Assembly (NCBI GenBank): GCA_020634795.1
Contig: JACKAZ010000006.1
Coordinates: forward strand, 1-64,000
DNA length: 64,000 bases
Source: Ardenticatenales bacterium
Lineage (GTDB): Bacteria; Chloroflexota; Anaerolineae; Ardenticatenales; Ardenticatenaceae
Direction of reading: 5' to 3'
Position numbers and translations under genes: made by a program. The notes beneath the pieces were generated by a model that was not told the DNA's origin, ran no database searches, and saw only the letters and a program-made list of their open reading frames with translations. Positions 1-8,765 of the stretch are shown here, one piece after another (within the stretch, counting starts at the first letter, position 1; every line of letters begins with the position of its first letter).

Positions 1-1778
1 GCCACCAGAATCGCCCCCGCCACATCGTTCAAAGAAATGACGGTGGGATCGTTCATCCCTGCCAACTGGGCAAAGAGAGTACGCGATTCCTCGAAGAGAC
101 GGGAGTGGCGCGCCAACTGGTTCAACTGCTCGCTCAACTCGTGACTGAGCCGCTGCAGCGCACGGGATGGCTCGGCGCTGCGTGCCACCCAGTCGTCCAT
201 CCGCTGGGCGGCCGTTTGCAACACAAAGCGATCCGTATCGAGCGCGGATTGGGCGGCGGGGTGAATGCTGCCACTTCCCAACAGCGCATCGGCATGCCGT
301 TCGACCACGACCGCTCGATCCATCACCTTCTCTTGCTGACGGGGCATTTCACGCAGCAGCCGTCGCCACGTCGAGGCAGCATGTGCCACTGCCTCGCGCG
401 TCTCGCTAAGGGCAGCGATCAGCGGCGTCGCATCAAAACGCTGTTGCGCCCCTTCCAGACGGCTTACGCCCACCTCTAACTGCGCGGCAAGCGCACTCAC
501 ATTGTCCTGCAAGGTCGTCAACTGTTCGCTCGCCAACTGATGGGAGCTTTCTTCAAGCTGCGTCGCTGCGCTCATCAACGCCTGTTGCTGGCGGTTCAGG
601 CTTTCGAGCACCGCATAGCTTTCATCGGCCAGCGCGATCAACCGCTGCTGTCTGGCCTGCAGCGCCGCACGACGGGGCGCGAACCGAGGACCGAGCGCGG
701 CCAACGCCCGCGCTTCTTGCGTGTCGATCTGCCGAAAGCGCTCACTCGTTTCGGCTTCGATTTCGCCCAGTTGGGCGACGACCTCAGCCAATCGCTGGCG
801 CACTTCGTTACGTCCCATTTGCGCGGTCATCGGCAACGCGCTTTTGGGGGTCAGGGCCAGAGGCTCACCCTCATCTTGCGGGGGGGCAAAGTGGCATTGT
901 TGCGCCCTCTGCATCTCTTTTTGCACCCGTTCCTGGCTCGCCACCACCGCTTTGCGTGCCTCGTCGGCCAGATCGTGACTCTGACGTTGCAGCAGATGGA
1001 TTTGCGCCGCGAAGGTCGGCGCTTGGGCCGCGAACTGGCGTAGCGTTTCGCCGTCGGCAAGGCGTTGCGTCCACGGCGTAGCATCCATGGGCTGTACCAC
1101 GGCGCGGCCATCGCTTCGGTCCGCTTCCGACTTGCGCCACAGTTGGCTCAACTCAGTCGCCAGTGCCGCGCTGGGCGCAACCGGCTGCCAACTGGTGCGG
1201 AGGGTGGGCGGGTCAAGTCGCGCTTCGTGCTGTAACAACCGCTGGAGTACCGGCACCATGCCCACCCCGTCCCCCTCGTCCCGACCGGCTTCGCTCACGG
1301 TGGAGAGGGGGGGTAAGGGGGTCACCGCAAGCGCTGTTTCGGACTGACTGGCCGGATCGGCCACAATGACAGACTCTTTGTCGACCGTCGTCAGATCGAT
1401 CGGCCAATAAAGGCGGTGGATTTTGGTGATGGCCGCATGGGTCGGCTGGGCGTGGCGTGCCATGTTTAATAGCCGAATCCGATAGAAAAGCAACACTTGG
1501 CCCAACAGTAATACCGCGATCAACGCGATCCAGGGCAGCCAAGCACTGCGACCACTTTGCGACGCCAGTCGCGCCACCAACGCCGCCGCCGCGACAGTGA
1601 TCAACGCCCCCCACAGCGCATAGCGGCGGGCTTGCGCGGTGGCCCGCGCGGCACGTCGTTGCATGGCGTCGTGGAGTTGCTCTGCGGAAAAACGAAGGAC
1701 CGCGCCGACCTCTTCTTCGGGCAACAACGGCTCGCCATCGGGGGAGACCAAGACGGAAGAAAGAAGATAGTGGTTCAT
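1..1778 (-). CDS. Coiled-coil membrane protein, partial (C-terminus beyond window)
   Basis: The frame is open from an ATG at 1778 to the left edge, so at least 592 residues are present and the C-terminus is missing. Two hydrophobic segments lie at about residues 45-65 and 75-92, separated by a short loop, which predicts a membrane hairpin. The rest is Gln/Ala/Arg/Leu-rich, heptad-like sequence expected to form long coiled coils. The start overlaps the stop of the bactofilin-like gene by 4 bp (ATGA), so the two are probably translationally coupled. I recognise no family or catalytic motif. A scaffold or envelope-tethering role with the bactofilin-like neighbour is inference only. Confidence 0.75.
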   Translation of the reverse strand, partial: MNHYLLSSVLVSPDGEPLLPEEEVGAVLRFSAEQLHDAMQRRAARATAQARRYALWGALITVAAAALVARLASQSGRSAWLPWIALIAVLLLGQVLLFYRIRLLNMARHAQPTHAAITKIHRLYWPIDLTTVDKESVIVADPASQSETALAVTPLPPLSTVSEAGRDEGDGVGMVPVLQRLLQHEARLDPPTLRTSWQPVAPSAALATELSQLWRKSEADRSDGRAVVQPMDATPWTQRLADGETLRQFAAQAPTFAAQIHLLQRQSHDLADEARKAVVASQERVQKEMQRAQQCHFAPPQDEGEPLALTPKSALPMTAQMGRNEVRQRLAEVVAQLGEIEAETSERFRQIDTQEARALAALGPRFAPRRAALQARQQRLIALADESYAVLESLNRQQQALMSAATQLEESSHQLASEQLTTLQDNVSALAAQLEVGVSRLEGAQQRFDATPLIAALSETREAVAHAASTWRRLLREMPRQQEKVMDRAVVVERHADALLGSGSIHPAAQSALDTDRFVLQTAAQRMDDWVARSAEPSRALQRLSHELSEQLNQLARHSRLFEESRTLFAQLAGMNDPTVISLNDVAGAILV

Positions 1779-2791
1779 GCCACGGCCCCCCGCAGTTCGT
1801 TGATCTGTTGCCACAACGCATGGTTCAGCGCTTGCAGGGCGATTTGTCGGCTGCCCGACGGCCGATCGTCGCCCCCCACCACGGGGCGCAGGGTGCCATC
1901 CGGCAACTCGTAGAACCAGTGATCCCGTTTGCTATGCCATCCGTCGCCGTGGGGAATCCTGAACGTCCCCGTTTCGGCCACGATCACCGGCCCCGTCACC
2001 GTGACATGCGGCCCTAACAGCACGTTACCACGCGCTCGAATCGTATCGCAGGTCGTGGTGCCGTGTACCGCCACGTCGCCCTGCGTGCTGATGAGCGCCG
2101 TCACCGTGGCGTCGTGCGGCACAGTGACCGACGCCCCCTCGACCCGCCCCAGCCGGTTGTCACGCCCCACCGTCAGTTCGCCATCGCTGTACAGATGGCC
2201 GATCTGGCAATGGGCTTCGGTCTGGATCGCGTCGGGCGCAATCAAGCCACCGAACATGGCGCGAGAATGGACGAGGAGGGGTTCGCCCGCCGACTTCTGC
2301 ACCATCACCACCCCGCGCACCGTCAATTGAGGCACCAACTCCGCCTTCTGGCTGCGCCAAAGGGGGCGGTCACACCAGATGTTGCCGCTCACGATGGCAG
2401 GGGCACTGTCGAAGCGGAGTGTGCGGGCCACGATGTGGCGGAACGTGCTCTGTGGCCCACCGCCGATGAGCAAGCTATCGGCGACCAGATCCCCCTGCAC
2501 ACTGCTGTTGCGCCCCAATTCGACCCGATGTTCCGCATACACCCCCCCCTGCAACTGCACGCTGGCCGGCACGGTGAAGGGGTCGCGGTAGGCGATGATC
2601 GTCTCGCTCACCTGATCGCCACTCTGCAGGGTCGGATCGGTGGCGATCTGCGCCCCCGCCTGCGGCGCCTCGTCCTGTACACCAAGCCGACTCAGGGCGC
2701 GATCCACATGGCTGCGCCAGTCAAGGCCGCCATCCTCCTGCGGAAGATGGCGTTCCAGCTCTGCCAGAAAGCGTTCTCGGAAATTAGTCAT
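1775..2791 (-). CDS. Bactofilin-like (polymer-forming) beta-helix protein
   Basis: 338 aa. After about 80 residues of low complexity, the body (about residues 80-290) is built of short hydrophobic repeats with regularly spaced Val/Gly, such as VTVTGPVIV and GDVAVHG. This pattern is typical of right-handed beta-helix or bactofilin (DUF583) proteins, which polymerise into cytoskeletal filaments near the membrane. There is no signal peptide. The protein is longer than ordinary bactofilins (about 120-200 aa). It overlaps the downstream coiled-coil membrane protein by 4 bp. The family call rests on repeat pattern only; another beta-helical polymer-forming protein is possible. Confidence 0.55.
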   Translation of the reverse strand: MTNFRERFLAELERHLPQEDGGLDWRSHVDRALSRLGVQDEAPQAGAQIATDPTLQSGDQVSETIIAYRDPFTVPASVQLQGGVYAEHRVELGRNSSVQGDLVADSLLIGGGPQSTFRHIVARTLRFDSAPAIVSGNIWCDRPLWRSQKAELVPQLTVRGVVMVQKSAGEPLLVHSRAMFGGLIAPDAIQTEAHCQIGHLYSDGELTVGRDNRLGRVEGASVTVPHDATVTALISTQGDVAVHGTTTCDTIRARGNVLLGPHVTVTGPVIVAETGTFRIPHGDGWHSKRDHWFYELPDGTLRPVVGGDDRPSGSRQIALQALNHALWQQINELRGAVA

Positions 2792-2878
2792 GGGGTTTCC
2801 GTGAGTTTATGGGTCTCGTGGCGCTTTGGATTGTTGTGGGAGAAGTGGCCTGCGAGGGCTGTTCAACGCTTCAACGCT

Positions 2879-5476
2879 TTACCGTTCGGCGTTGGACAAG
2901 GCCGTCGCGGTGGCACGGCGCAGTGCGGCCCGCCACGGCAGCGCCACGTCGGGCGACGGCTGGCCATCGAGTTGGCGTTGGGTGGCGGCGCGCAGCGTGG
3001 CGATCCAACGCGGCGCACCGTCGGGCAACGTGGCGCTGCGGTGCAGGGCGTTGCTTTCCACACGGGCCTGCAGGGCGCGGGACAAGGCGGGCGCGGTGGC
3101 ATGGCGCAGTTGCTCCACCCACGGCGGAGGCCCATCTCCCGCTTGGTGCGCCGTCTCATCCACCCCTTCCTCGTGCGCGGGCGTCTCTTCGGGCGCGGTC
3201 AGTTTGCCCTGCTGCCGCAGATTCTCGGCCCAGGCGGGCAGCGCGGCCTTGGCCTCCGCCTCCGACATAGAAGTCGGATCGACATGCATCGGCTTGAAGA
3301 TAAGGCTCCCCAGCGGCGGCAGGGTCAGCGATAGGGTGAAGGGGAAGTCGCGGTAAGCGGCCTCTTCGGCCAACGTGCCGCCGCTGTTCCCCTGTCCGCT
3401 GCCCCAATAGAGGGCGGCATCGGAATTCAGCAGTTCACGGTACAAGCCCCCCACCGGAACGCCCAATCGGTAATTTTGGCGCACCACCGGCGTGAAATTG
3501 TGGACGACCACCACAAAATCACGTTTGTCTTTGGCGTAGCGAATGTAGGAGATCACCGACTGCTCCCAATCGCTCACATCGATCCATTCAAAGCCCTCCC
3601 ACGAGTCGTCCTGTTCATACAACGCGGGCTCGTGGCGGATGGTGTGGAGCAGGTCCCGCATCCAGCGCTGAGCCCCTTGGTGCGGTTCCCAGTCAAGCAC
3701 GAACCAATCGGTTTCGCGATTCTCGTTGAACTCGGTCCACTGACCGATATCCTGCCCTTGGAAGAGGAGCTTTTTGCCCGGATGGGTGAACATGAAGCCC
3801 AGATAGAGCCGCAGGTTGGCCATCTGCTTCCAATGATCGCCCGGCATCTTGCCCACCAGCGACCGCTTCAGATGCACCACCTCGTCGTGGGAGATCGGCA
3901 AAATGTAGTTTTCGCTGAAAGCGTACATCAGGCCGAAGGTCAGCTTGTCATGGGAAAACTTGCGGTAGACCGGGTCACGCTGGATGTAGGCCAACGTATC
4001 ATTCATCCACCCCATGTTCCACTTAAAGTCGAAGCCGAGGCCGCCCAAGTGGGTGGGACGCGTCACCATCGGGAAGGCCGTGCTCTCTTCGGCGATGGTC
4101 AACGTGCCCGGGTGATATTTATGCGTCAGGTGGTTCATCTCTTTGATGAACTCAATCGCTTCCAGATTCTCCCGCCCCCCGAAGCGGTTCGGCACCCAGT
4201 CCCCTTCGTTACGGGAATAGTCGAGGTAGAGCATCGAAGCGACCGCATCGACCCGCAGCCCGTCGATGTGGTACGCATCCAACCAGAAGAGGGCGCTGGC
4301 GATGAGGAAGTTGCGCACCTCACTCCGACCGTAATTGAAGATGTAAGTGCCCCAGTCACGATGTTCGCCCTGACGCGGATCGGCATGTTCGTAGAGTGCC
4401 GTGCCGTCGAAGCGGCCCAGCGCGTGCGCATCTTTGGGGAAGTGGGCGGGAACCCAGTCCATGATGATGCCGATGCCACGCTGATGGAGATGGTCGACGA
4501 AGTAGCGGAAATCGTCCGGCGTGCCGAGCCGGCTGGTGGGAGCGAAGTAGCCCGTCACTTGATAGCCCCACGAGCCGTCGTAGGGGAATTCGGTCAGCGG
4601 CAGCAGTTCCACATGGGTATAGCCCATCTCCGTCACATAATCGGCCAACAGCGGGGCCAGATCGCGGTAGTTGAGGTAGCCTTCGGGGTTGTCGGCGGGC
4701 CGTCGCCATGCGGGCAGGTAGACCTCGTAGATGTTGATCGGTTCGCGCAGCCAATTGGTGTCGGGCCGCGCCGCCATCCATGCGTCGTCCTTCCATTCAT
4801 ACGCCCTCAGCTCCCAAACGATGCTGGCCGTGTGGGGACGCAACTCAGAAAAGAAAGCATAGGGATCGGATTTGAGGAAGCGCTGCCCCTGCGGGGTACG
4901 AATCTCGTACTTGTACTGCGTACCGGCCTCCATACTCGGAACGAACAGTTCCCAAAAGCCGGTCGCGCCCCGCTTGCGCATGGCGTGGCGACGGCCATCC
5001 CACAGGTTGAACTCGCCCACCACACTCACACCCGCCGCGTTCGGTGCCCAGACCGCGAAACAGACCCCGTCGACCCCCTCGTGCGTCATCAGTTGGGCCC
5101 CCAGTTTCTGGTAGGCGTGATGATGGTTGCCCTCGCCTAACAGTTGCAAATCCAACTCGGACAGCACGGGGGTAAAGCGATAGACGTCGTCCCCCTGCCG
5201 CACCGTGCCATCGGCATAAGCCAGTTCAAGTCGGTAGGGGAAAATCTCAGTGTCGTCCTCAACGGTCAGCTCCCAAATGCCCGCGTCATCGATTTTCTCC
5301 ATCGGGAGCTGCGCCCCACTGTCTTGGCGCAACAGCGTGACAGCGTTGGCGTCGGGACGGAAGACCCGCACCATGATGCCCGTCTCGGTCGGGTGAATGC
5401 CCAAGACGGAAAAGGGATCGGGATGTTGGCCGCTGACGATTCGGTAGCGCTGTTCGGGGGATAAGGATTCACTCAT
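2879..5476 (-). CDS. glgB: 1,4-alpha-glucan branching enzyme with C-terminal repeat tail
   Basis: 865 aa GH13 enzyme that makes alpha-1,6 branches in glycogen in the cytoplasm. Two N-terminal CBM48-like beta-sandwich regions (about 1-110 and 125-225) precede the TIM barrel. Catalytic-site motifs are visible: GLRVDAVAS (nucleophile Asp near 408), AEEST (acid/base Glu near 461) and SHDEVVHLKRS (near 530). The usual enzyme is about 640-730 aa, and the recognisable fold ends near residue 730. A 135-residue tail follows with four degenerate W-x-x-x-LR units (PAWAENLR, PPWVEQLRHAT, PRWIATLRAAT, LPWRAALRRAT). ATG 5476 is preceded by an AAGG-type ribosome binding site. The tail's function is unknown. 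Confidence 0.95.
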   Translation of the reverse strand: MSESLSPEQRYRIVSGQHPDPFSVLGIHPTETGIMVRVFRPDANAVTLLRQDSGAQLPMEKIDDAGIWELTVEDDTEIFPYRLELAYADGTVRQGDDVYRFTPVLSELDLQLLGEGNHHHAYQKLGAQLMTHEGVDGVCFAVWAPNAAGVSVVGEFNLWDGRRHAMRKRGATGFWELFVPSMEAGTQYKYEIRTPQGQRFLKSDPYAFFSELRPHTASIVWELRAYEWKDDAWMAARPDTNWLREPINIYEVYLPAWRRPADNPEGYLNYRDLAPLLADYVTEMGYTHVELLPLTEFPYDGSWGYQVTGYFAPTSRLGTPDDFRYFVDHLHQRGIGIIMDWVPAHFPKDAHALGRFDGTALYEHADPRQGEHRDWGTYIFNYGRSEVRNFLIASALFWLDAYHIDGLRVDAVASMLYLDYSRNEGDWVPNRFGGRENLEAIEFIKEMNHLTHKYHPGTLTIAEESTAFPMVTRPTHLGGLGFDFKWNMGWMNDTLAYIQRDPVYRKFSHDKLTFGLMYAFSENYILPISHDEVVHLKRSLVGKMPGDHWKQMANLRLYLGFMFTHPGKKLLFQGQDIGQWTEFNENRETDWFVLDWEPHQGAQRWMRDLLHTIRHEPALYEQDDSWEGFEWIDVSDWEQSVISYIRYAKDKRDFVVVVHNFTPVVRQNYRLGVPVGGLYRELLNSDAALYWGSGQGNSGGTLAEEAAYRDFPFTLSLTLPPLGSLIFKPMHVDPTSMSEAEAKAALPAWAENLRQQGKLTAPEETPAHEEGVDETAHQAGDGPPPWVEQLRHATAPALSRALQARVESNALHRSATLPDGAPRWIATLRAATQRQLDGQPSPDVALPWRAALRRATATALSNAER

Positions 5477-5814
5477 GGTGGGGGACCTTCAGCCTATTGG
5501 CGATCGCTCGGGTGGATTCCAAGAGTATGACACAAGCGTCCTGTCGGGACACAATGGCGATTCGTAGCGCGTTCAACGCAGAGAGGAACGGGCTGTCGCG
5601 CATGGTGAAGGGCGAATGGGGAGTCGTCGGGCATGGTTTCACCGTACTTCTGCCGTGAATCGAGAATTGGGATATTGAACCTTGCACCTTGCACCAGCGT
5701 GGCACTCAACCCGAAGCGAAGGTCGAGATCGATTGGGATATTGCACCTTGCACCTTGCACCCCCATAACGCCTGAACCCCCACTCATGAACTCACCCAAC
5801 GACCGCGACAGACC
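5477..5814. repeat. Intergenic repeat cluster with GTGCAAG heptads
   Basis: 338 bp without a convincing gene. It contains tandem 7-bp units (complement of GTGCAAG, read here as TTGCACC) near 5685-5700 and 5735-5762. It also holds a dispersed element near 5625-5675 that contains GGGCATGGTTTCAC followed by GAATCGAGAAT; a second copy lies near 8800-8860. Confidence 0.7.
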
Positions 5815-6297
5815 CTATCCCTGCAGCACCGCCCTCACCGCCGCCATGTGTTCCGCCTCGTGGGCCAACAAGGCGTCGACCAGGCCGCTGATGCTGCCCC
5901 GTTCCCCCCACGGGTAGTCGACTTCCTCAGCGAAGCGTTCGGCGGGAATCTCGTGGATGGCGAATTGCAGATCGCGGCGGGCCATGCCCCAAGCGATGCG
6001 GGCCTGCTCGGCGAAATGGCCTTGCGTGCGGGCAAAGACCGCCTCGTTGAACGCCGCCCCGTCGAGCGGCGCAGCGCGTGGCCCCTCGTCGCCCTCACTA
6101 TGGGCCTGAATCGTTGCCAACGCCTCGCGCTCCCAAGCCGCGAGGTGACTCAGCACATCCTGAATCCGCCAGCCGCTTTCGGCATAGACCACGCGACGCT
6201 CATCCACCTCTTTCAATAACGCAAGAAAGGCCTCGCGTTCCCGCCGCAAGGCGGCGATCAAGCGCAGCTTTTCGTTGTTGATCGCCGCGTCACTCAT
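5815..6297 (-). CDS. DinB-like / DUF1706-type four-helix-bundle protein
   Basis: 160 aa from ATG 6297. The pattern is that of the DinB/DfsB superfamily: an N-terminal helix (LIAALRREREAFLALLKEV), then WRIQDVLSHLAAWERE with the conserved His, a central helical pair, and a C-terminal LLAHEAEHMAAV carrying a second conserved His pair that usually binds metal. Members include thiol transferases and uncharacterised metal-binding proteins. An in-frame start 12 codons upstream exists, but 6297 gives the canonical length. It overlaps the end of folB by 8 bp, so the pair is probably co-transcribed. The biochemical role is not predictable. Confidence 0.75.
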   Translation of the reverse strand: MSDAAINNEKLRLIAALRREREAFLALLKEVDERRVVYAESGWRIQDVLSHLAAWEREALATIQAHSEGDEGPRAAPLDGAAFNEAVFARTQGHFAEQARIAWGMARRDLQFAIHEIPAERFAEEVDYPWGERGSISGLVDALLAHEAEHMAAVRAVLQG

Positions 6298-6670
6298 CGC
6301 CGTCCTCCGGCGCTGGCCGTCGCACGATCTCAACGCCCGCCTCGGCGACGGCCAGCGCCATCGGCGGCGGCACCTTCGTCAGCCGCAGTCGCACCTCGTC
6401 GACGGGGAACTCGGCCAGTAGCGCTTCGGTGATGCGTGTCGCCATCCGCTCAAGCAGAGAGTCCGCCTGCGCGCCCGCCAACGCCACCACCCGCTCGGCC
6501 ACCTCGGCGTAGGAGATCGTATCCGCTAGGTCATCGCTGGCCCCCGCCAGACGCAGATCGACCGCCAGCGTCAGATCCGCGCGCAACCGTTGCCCCACGC
6601 GGCGCTCGGCATCGCTCACCCCGATCGCGGCGTAAAATTCCAACCCGTGGATGAGAATGTGGTCTTTCAT
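6290..6670 (-). CDS. folB: Dihydroneopterin aldolase
   Basis: 126 aa, the normal length for FolB, which converts 7,8-dihydroneopterin to 6-hydroxymethyl-dihydropterin in folate synthesis. The N-terminus (DHILIHGLEFYAAIGVSDAE) contains the GV-x-x-x-E signature, whose Glu contacts the pterin. The C-terminal LTKVPPP carries the catalytic Lys. The ISYAEV segment matches the family's substrate-binding strand. No other folate gene is nearby. The downstream DinB-like gene overlaps its 3' end. Confidence 0.92.
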   Translation of the reverse strand: MKDHILIHGLEFYAAIGVSDAERRVGQRLRADLTLAVDLRLAGASDDLADTISYAEVAERVVALAGAQADSLLERMATRITEALLAEFPVDEVRLRLTKVPPPMALAVAEAGVEIVRRPAPEDGDE

Positions 6671-7105
6671 GGTGAGTTCGGGAGTTTATGAGTTGGGAGT
6701 TTAGGCGTTATGGGGGTGCAAGGTGCAAGGTGCAAGGTCCCGATCGGAAACGCGACATCCTCTTCTGTGAGCTTTCCTGGGTGCAAGGTGCAAGGTGCAA
6801 GGTGCAAGGTCCCAATCGGAAACGCTTGATAGTTCAATGCTATGCCAAGTCGTCCACCCTCACACCCCTACACCCTCACAGCGTCACGCGCCACTTTCAT
6901 CCTCCGTGGTGCGCGTCCGCGCATGACGGCTCCATTCGTCTTTCGCCACCGGCCGTCCCGTTCTGCGTTTGGCGCCTGCCCTGAGCGAAGCGTTCGCGCA
7001 GCGCTCCGGGTTCTGCGTTGCCGTTCTAACGCTTGGACAACCGCCATTATAAAGTAGAATCAGAAAGTGGAAAGTAGCAGAAGGTGAACAGCAGATTGTT
7101 GACAT
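6671..7105. repeat. Intergenic region with GTGCAAG heptads and a dispersed repeat
   Basis: 435 bp without a gene. Tandem GTGCAAG heptads occur at about 6714-6740 and 6780-6812, each followed by a similar GTCCCRATCGGAAACGC block. Near 6884-6935 is a dispersed element (CTTTCATCCTCCGTGGTGCG, then CCGCGCATG) that recurs near 11080-11110 in inverted orientation and near 29045-29100. A Chloroflexota-style CCCTGAGCGAAGCG block follows near 6975-7020. Confidence 0.75.
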
Positions 7106-7972
7106 ATGGGAAGATACAAGATGGCAATGATGACGAGCGGCAAATTGACGGGTACGAAGGGGTTGGTGCTCTACTACGAGCTTTGGGAACCCAGCACGCC
7201 GCCACGGGCGTTGGTGGCGTTGGCCCACGGCTACGCCGAGCATATCGGCCGATACCGCCATGTGATCGAAGCGCTGGTGGCGCACGGCTATGTGGTGGCG
7301 GCGCTTGATCATCACGGCCACGGACAGAGCGAGGGGCCGCGCGCGGTCACACAGGACTTCGACCGTTACATCCAAGATTTTCATCACCTGGTCGAGCGGG
7401 TGCGCGCTGACGTTCCCACCCTGCCCCTCGTGGTCATGGGCCATTCAATGGGCGGGCTGATCGCGGTGCGTTACACGCTCGCCCACCAGCCGACCGTCGC
7501 CGCGCTGGTGGTGAGTGGGGCCGCGCTCCAAGTCGGCGAGGAGACGTCCCCGCTGCTCAAAAAGGTCAGCGGCCTGCTGGCGCGGCTGATCCCCAACGTC
7601 CCCTTGCTTCCCCACCAAAACCATGAACTGAGCCGTGATCCGGCGATTTTCGATCACTTTATGAGTGATCCGCTCAACTACACGGGCCGCGTCAAAACCG
7701 CGCTCGCCTATCAGTTGCTTTCCACCTCCGACGCCACGCGCCGCCAACTGGGCGCGCTGACCGTGCCCATGCTCATCATGCACGGTACGGACGACCGGCT
7801 GACCGCGCCCAGTGGCTCCCAACGGCTCTACGAGATGGCCCGGAGCGAAGACAAGACGCTGCGGATGTGGCAGGACAACTTCCACGAGATTTTCAACGAG
7901 CTGGACCAAGACAACGTCTTGGCGACGCTCGTGCACTGGCTCAACCAACGTTTCCCCGCGCCGGGGGCCTAG
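7106..7972 (+). CDS. Alpha/beta hydrolase, monoacylglycerol lipase-like
   Basis: About 288 aa. It has the serine-hydrolase fold of the Hydrolase_4/MGLL group: oxyanion strand LVALAHGYAEHIGRY, LDHHGHGQSEGPR, nucleophile elbow GHSMGG (Ser near residue 113), acid in MHGTDDRLTAP and catalytic His in DNFHEIFNE. It probably cleaves medium- or long-chain monoacylglycerols or lysophospholipids in the cytoplasm; the substrate is inferred from the family. Several in-frame ATGs lie within the first 10 codons (7106, 7121, 7127, 7130), so the exact start is uncertain. The SDR gene begins 1 bp after its stop. Confidence 0.9.
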   Translation: MGRYKMAMMTSGKLTGTKGLVLYYELWEPSTPPRALVALAHGYAEHIGRYRHVIEALVAHGYVVAALDHHGHGQSEGPRAVTQDFDRYIQDFHHLVERVRADVPTLPLVVMGHSMGGLIAVRYTLAHQPTVAALVVSGAALQVGEETSPLLKKVSGLLARLIPNVPLLPHQNHELSRDPAIFDHFMSDPLNYTGRVKTALAYQLLSTSDATRRQLGALTVPMLIMHGTDDRLTAPSGSQRLYEMARSEDKTLRMWQDNFHEIFNELDQDNVLATLVHWLNQRFPAPGA

Positions 7973-7973
7973 C

Positions 7974-8765
7974 ATGGACCTCGGACTACAAGGCCGAGCC
8001 GCGTTCGTGGCGGGGGCCAGCCGCGGCTTGGGCTATGCCGCCGCGCTGGAGTTGGCGCGGGAAGGGGCGCGGGTCGCACTTTGCGGGCGGCAGCGTGACC
8101 GCATCGAGGCCGCCGCCGCGCAGATTAGCGCGGAGAGCGGCGCAGAGACGCTGCCGCTGGTGGCCGATGTCACCGACCCCCACGCGGTGCAGCAGGCGAT
8201 CGGGCAGACGGCGGAACGTTTCGACGGCCTACAGATCGTGGTGACCAACGCGGGGGGCGCGCCGAGCGGCAATTTCGACGATCTGGATGACGAGATGTGG
8301 GAAGCAGCGTGGCGGCTCAATTTCCAGAGCCATCTGCGGCTGATTCGCGCCGCGTTGCCCCACCTGCGGGCGGCGGGATGGGGCCGCATCATCACCATCA
8401 CCAGCCTGGCCGTGAAGTTGCCGCTCGATGGGTTGATGCTCTCCAACGGCGTGCGGCCGGGGGTGGTCGGCTTGGTGCGCTCACTCGCCAACGAGCTGGC
8501 CGCCGAGGGCATCACGGTCAACAACGTCGCCCCGGGCTTCACCGCCACGGAACGTGTCGATCAGCTCATCGCGGCACGCGCCGCCCAGCAAGGGATTTCC
8601 CACGCGGAAGCGGCCCGCGCCCTTACCGCGCAGATTCCGATGCAGCGCATGGGGACGGCCAGCGAACAGGCGGCGGTCATCGCCTTCCTCGCCTCGGCCC
8701 GCGCCGCCTTCATCACCGGCCAAACCCTCCTCGTCGATGGCGGTCAGTACGGCGGGCTTTTCTAA
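7974..8765 (+). CDS. SDR-family protein (BKR-like) lacking the catalytic YxxxK
   Basis: 263 aa. The Rossmann glycine motif (FVAGASRGLG), the NAG motif (VVTNAGGAPSG) and a C-terminal FITGQTLLVDGG place it near 3-oxoacyl-ACP reductases. At the active site, the Ser of TITSLAV is followed 13 residues later by SNGVR where Tyr-x-x-x-Lys is expected, so both Tyr and Lys are replaced. A BKR-like SDR subgroup with an imperfect catalytic tetrad is known, so this is probably a family trait and not a mutation. ATG 7974 is 1 bp after the upstream hydrolase stop, which suggests a two-gene operon. Substrate unknown. Confidence 0.85.
   Translation: MDLGLQGRAAFVAGASRGLGYAAALELAREGARVALCGRQRDRIEAAAAQISAESGAETLPLVADVTDPHAVQQAIGQTAERFDGLQIVVTNAGGAPSGNFDDLDDEMWEAAWRLNFQSHLRLIRAALPHLRAAGWGRIITITSLAVKLPLDGLMLSNGVRPGVVGLVRSLANELAAEGITVNNVAPGFTATERVDQLIAARAAQQGISHAEAARALTAQIPMQRMGTASEQAAVIAFLASARAAFITGQTLLVDGGQYGGLF

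Noticed and set aside
2063..3334. Plus-strand open frame across the bactofilin-like gene and the glgB tail
   Set aside because: Antisense shadow covering two unrelated genes; no start site or protein-like features.
3476..5140. Long plus-strand open frame inside glgB
   Set aside because: It is antisense to a clearly functional branching enzyme; the composition is a shadow of GC-rich codons and no family is recognisable.
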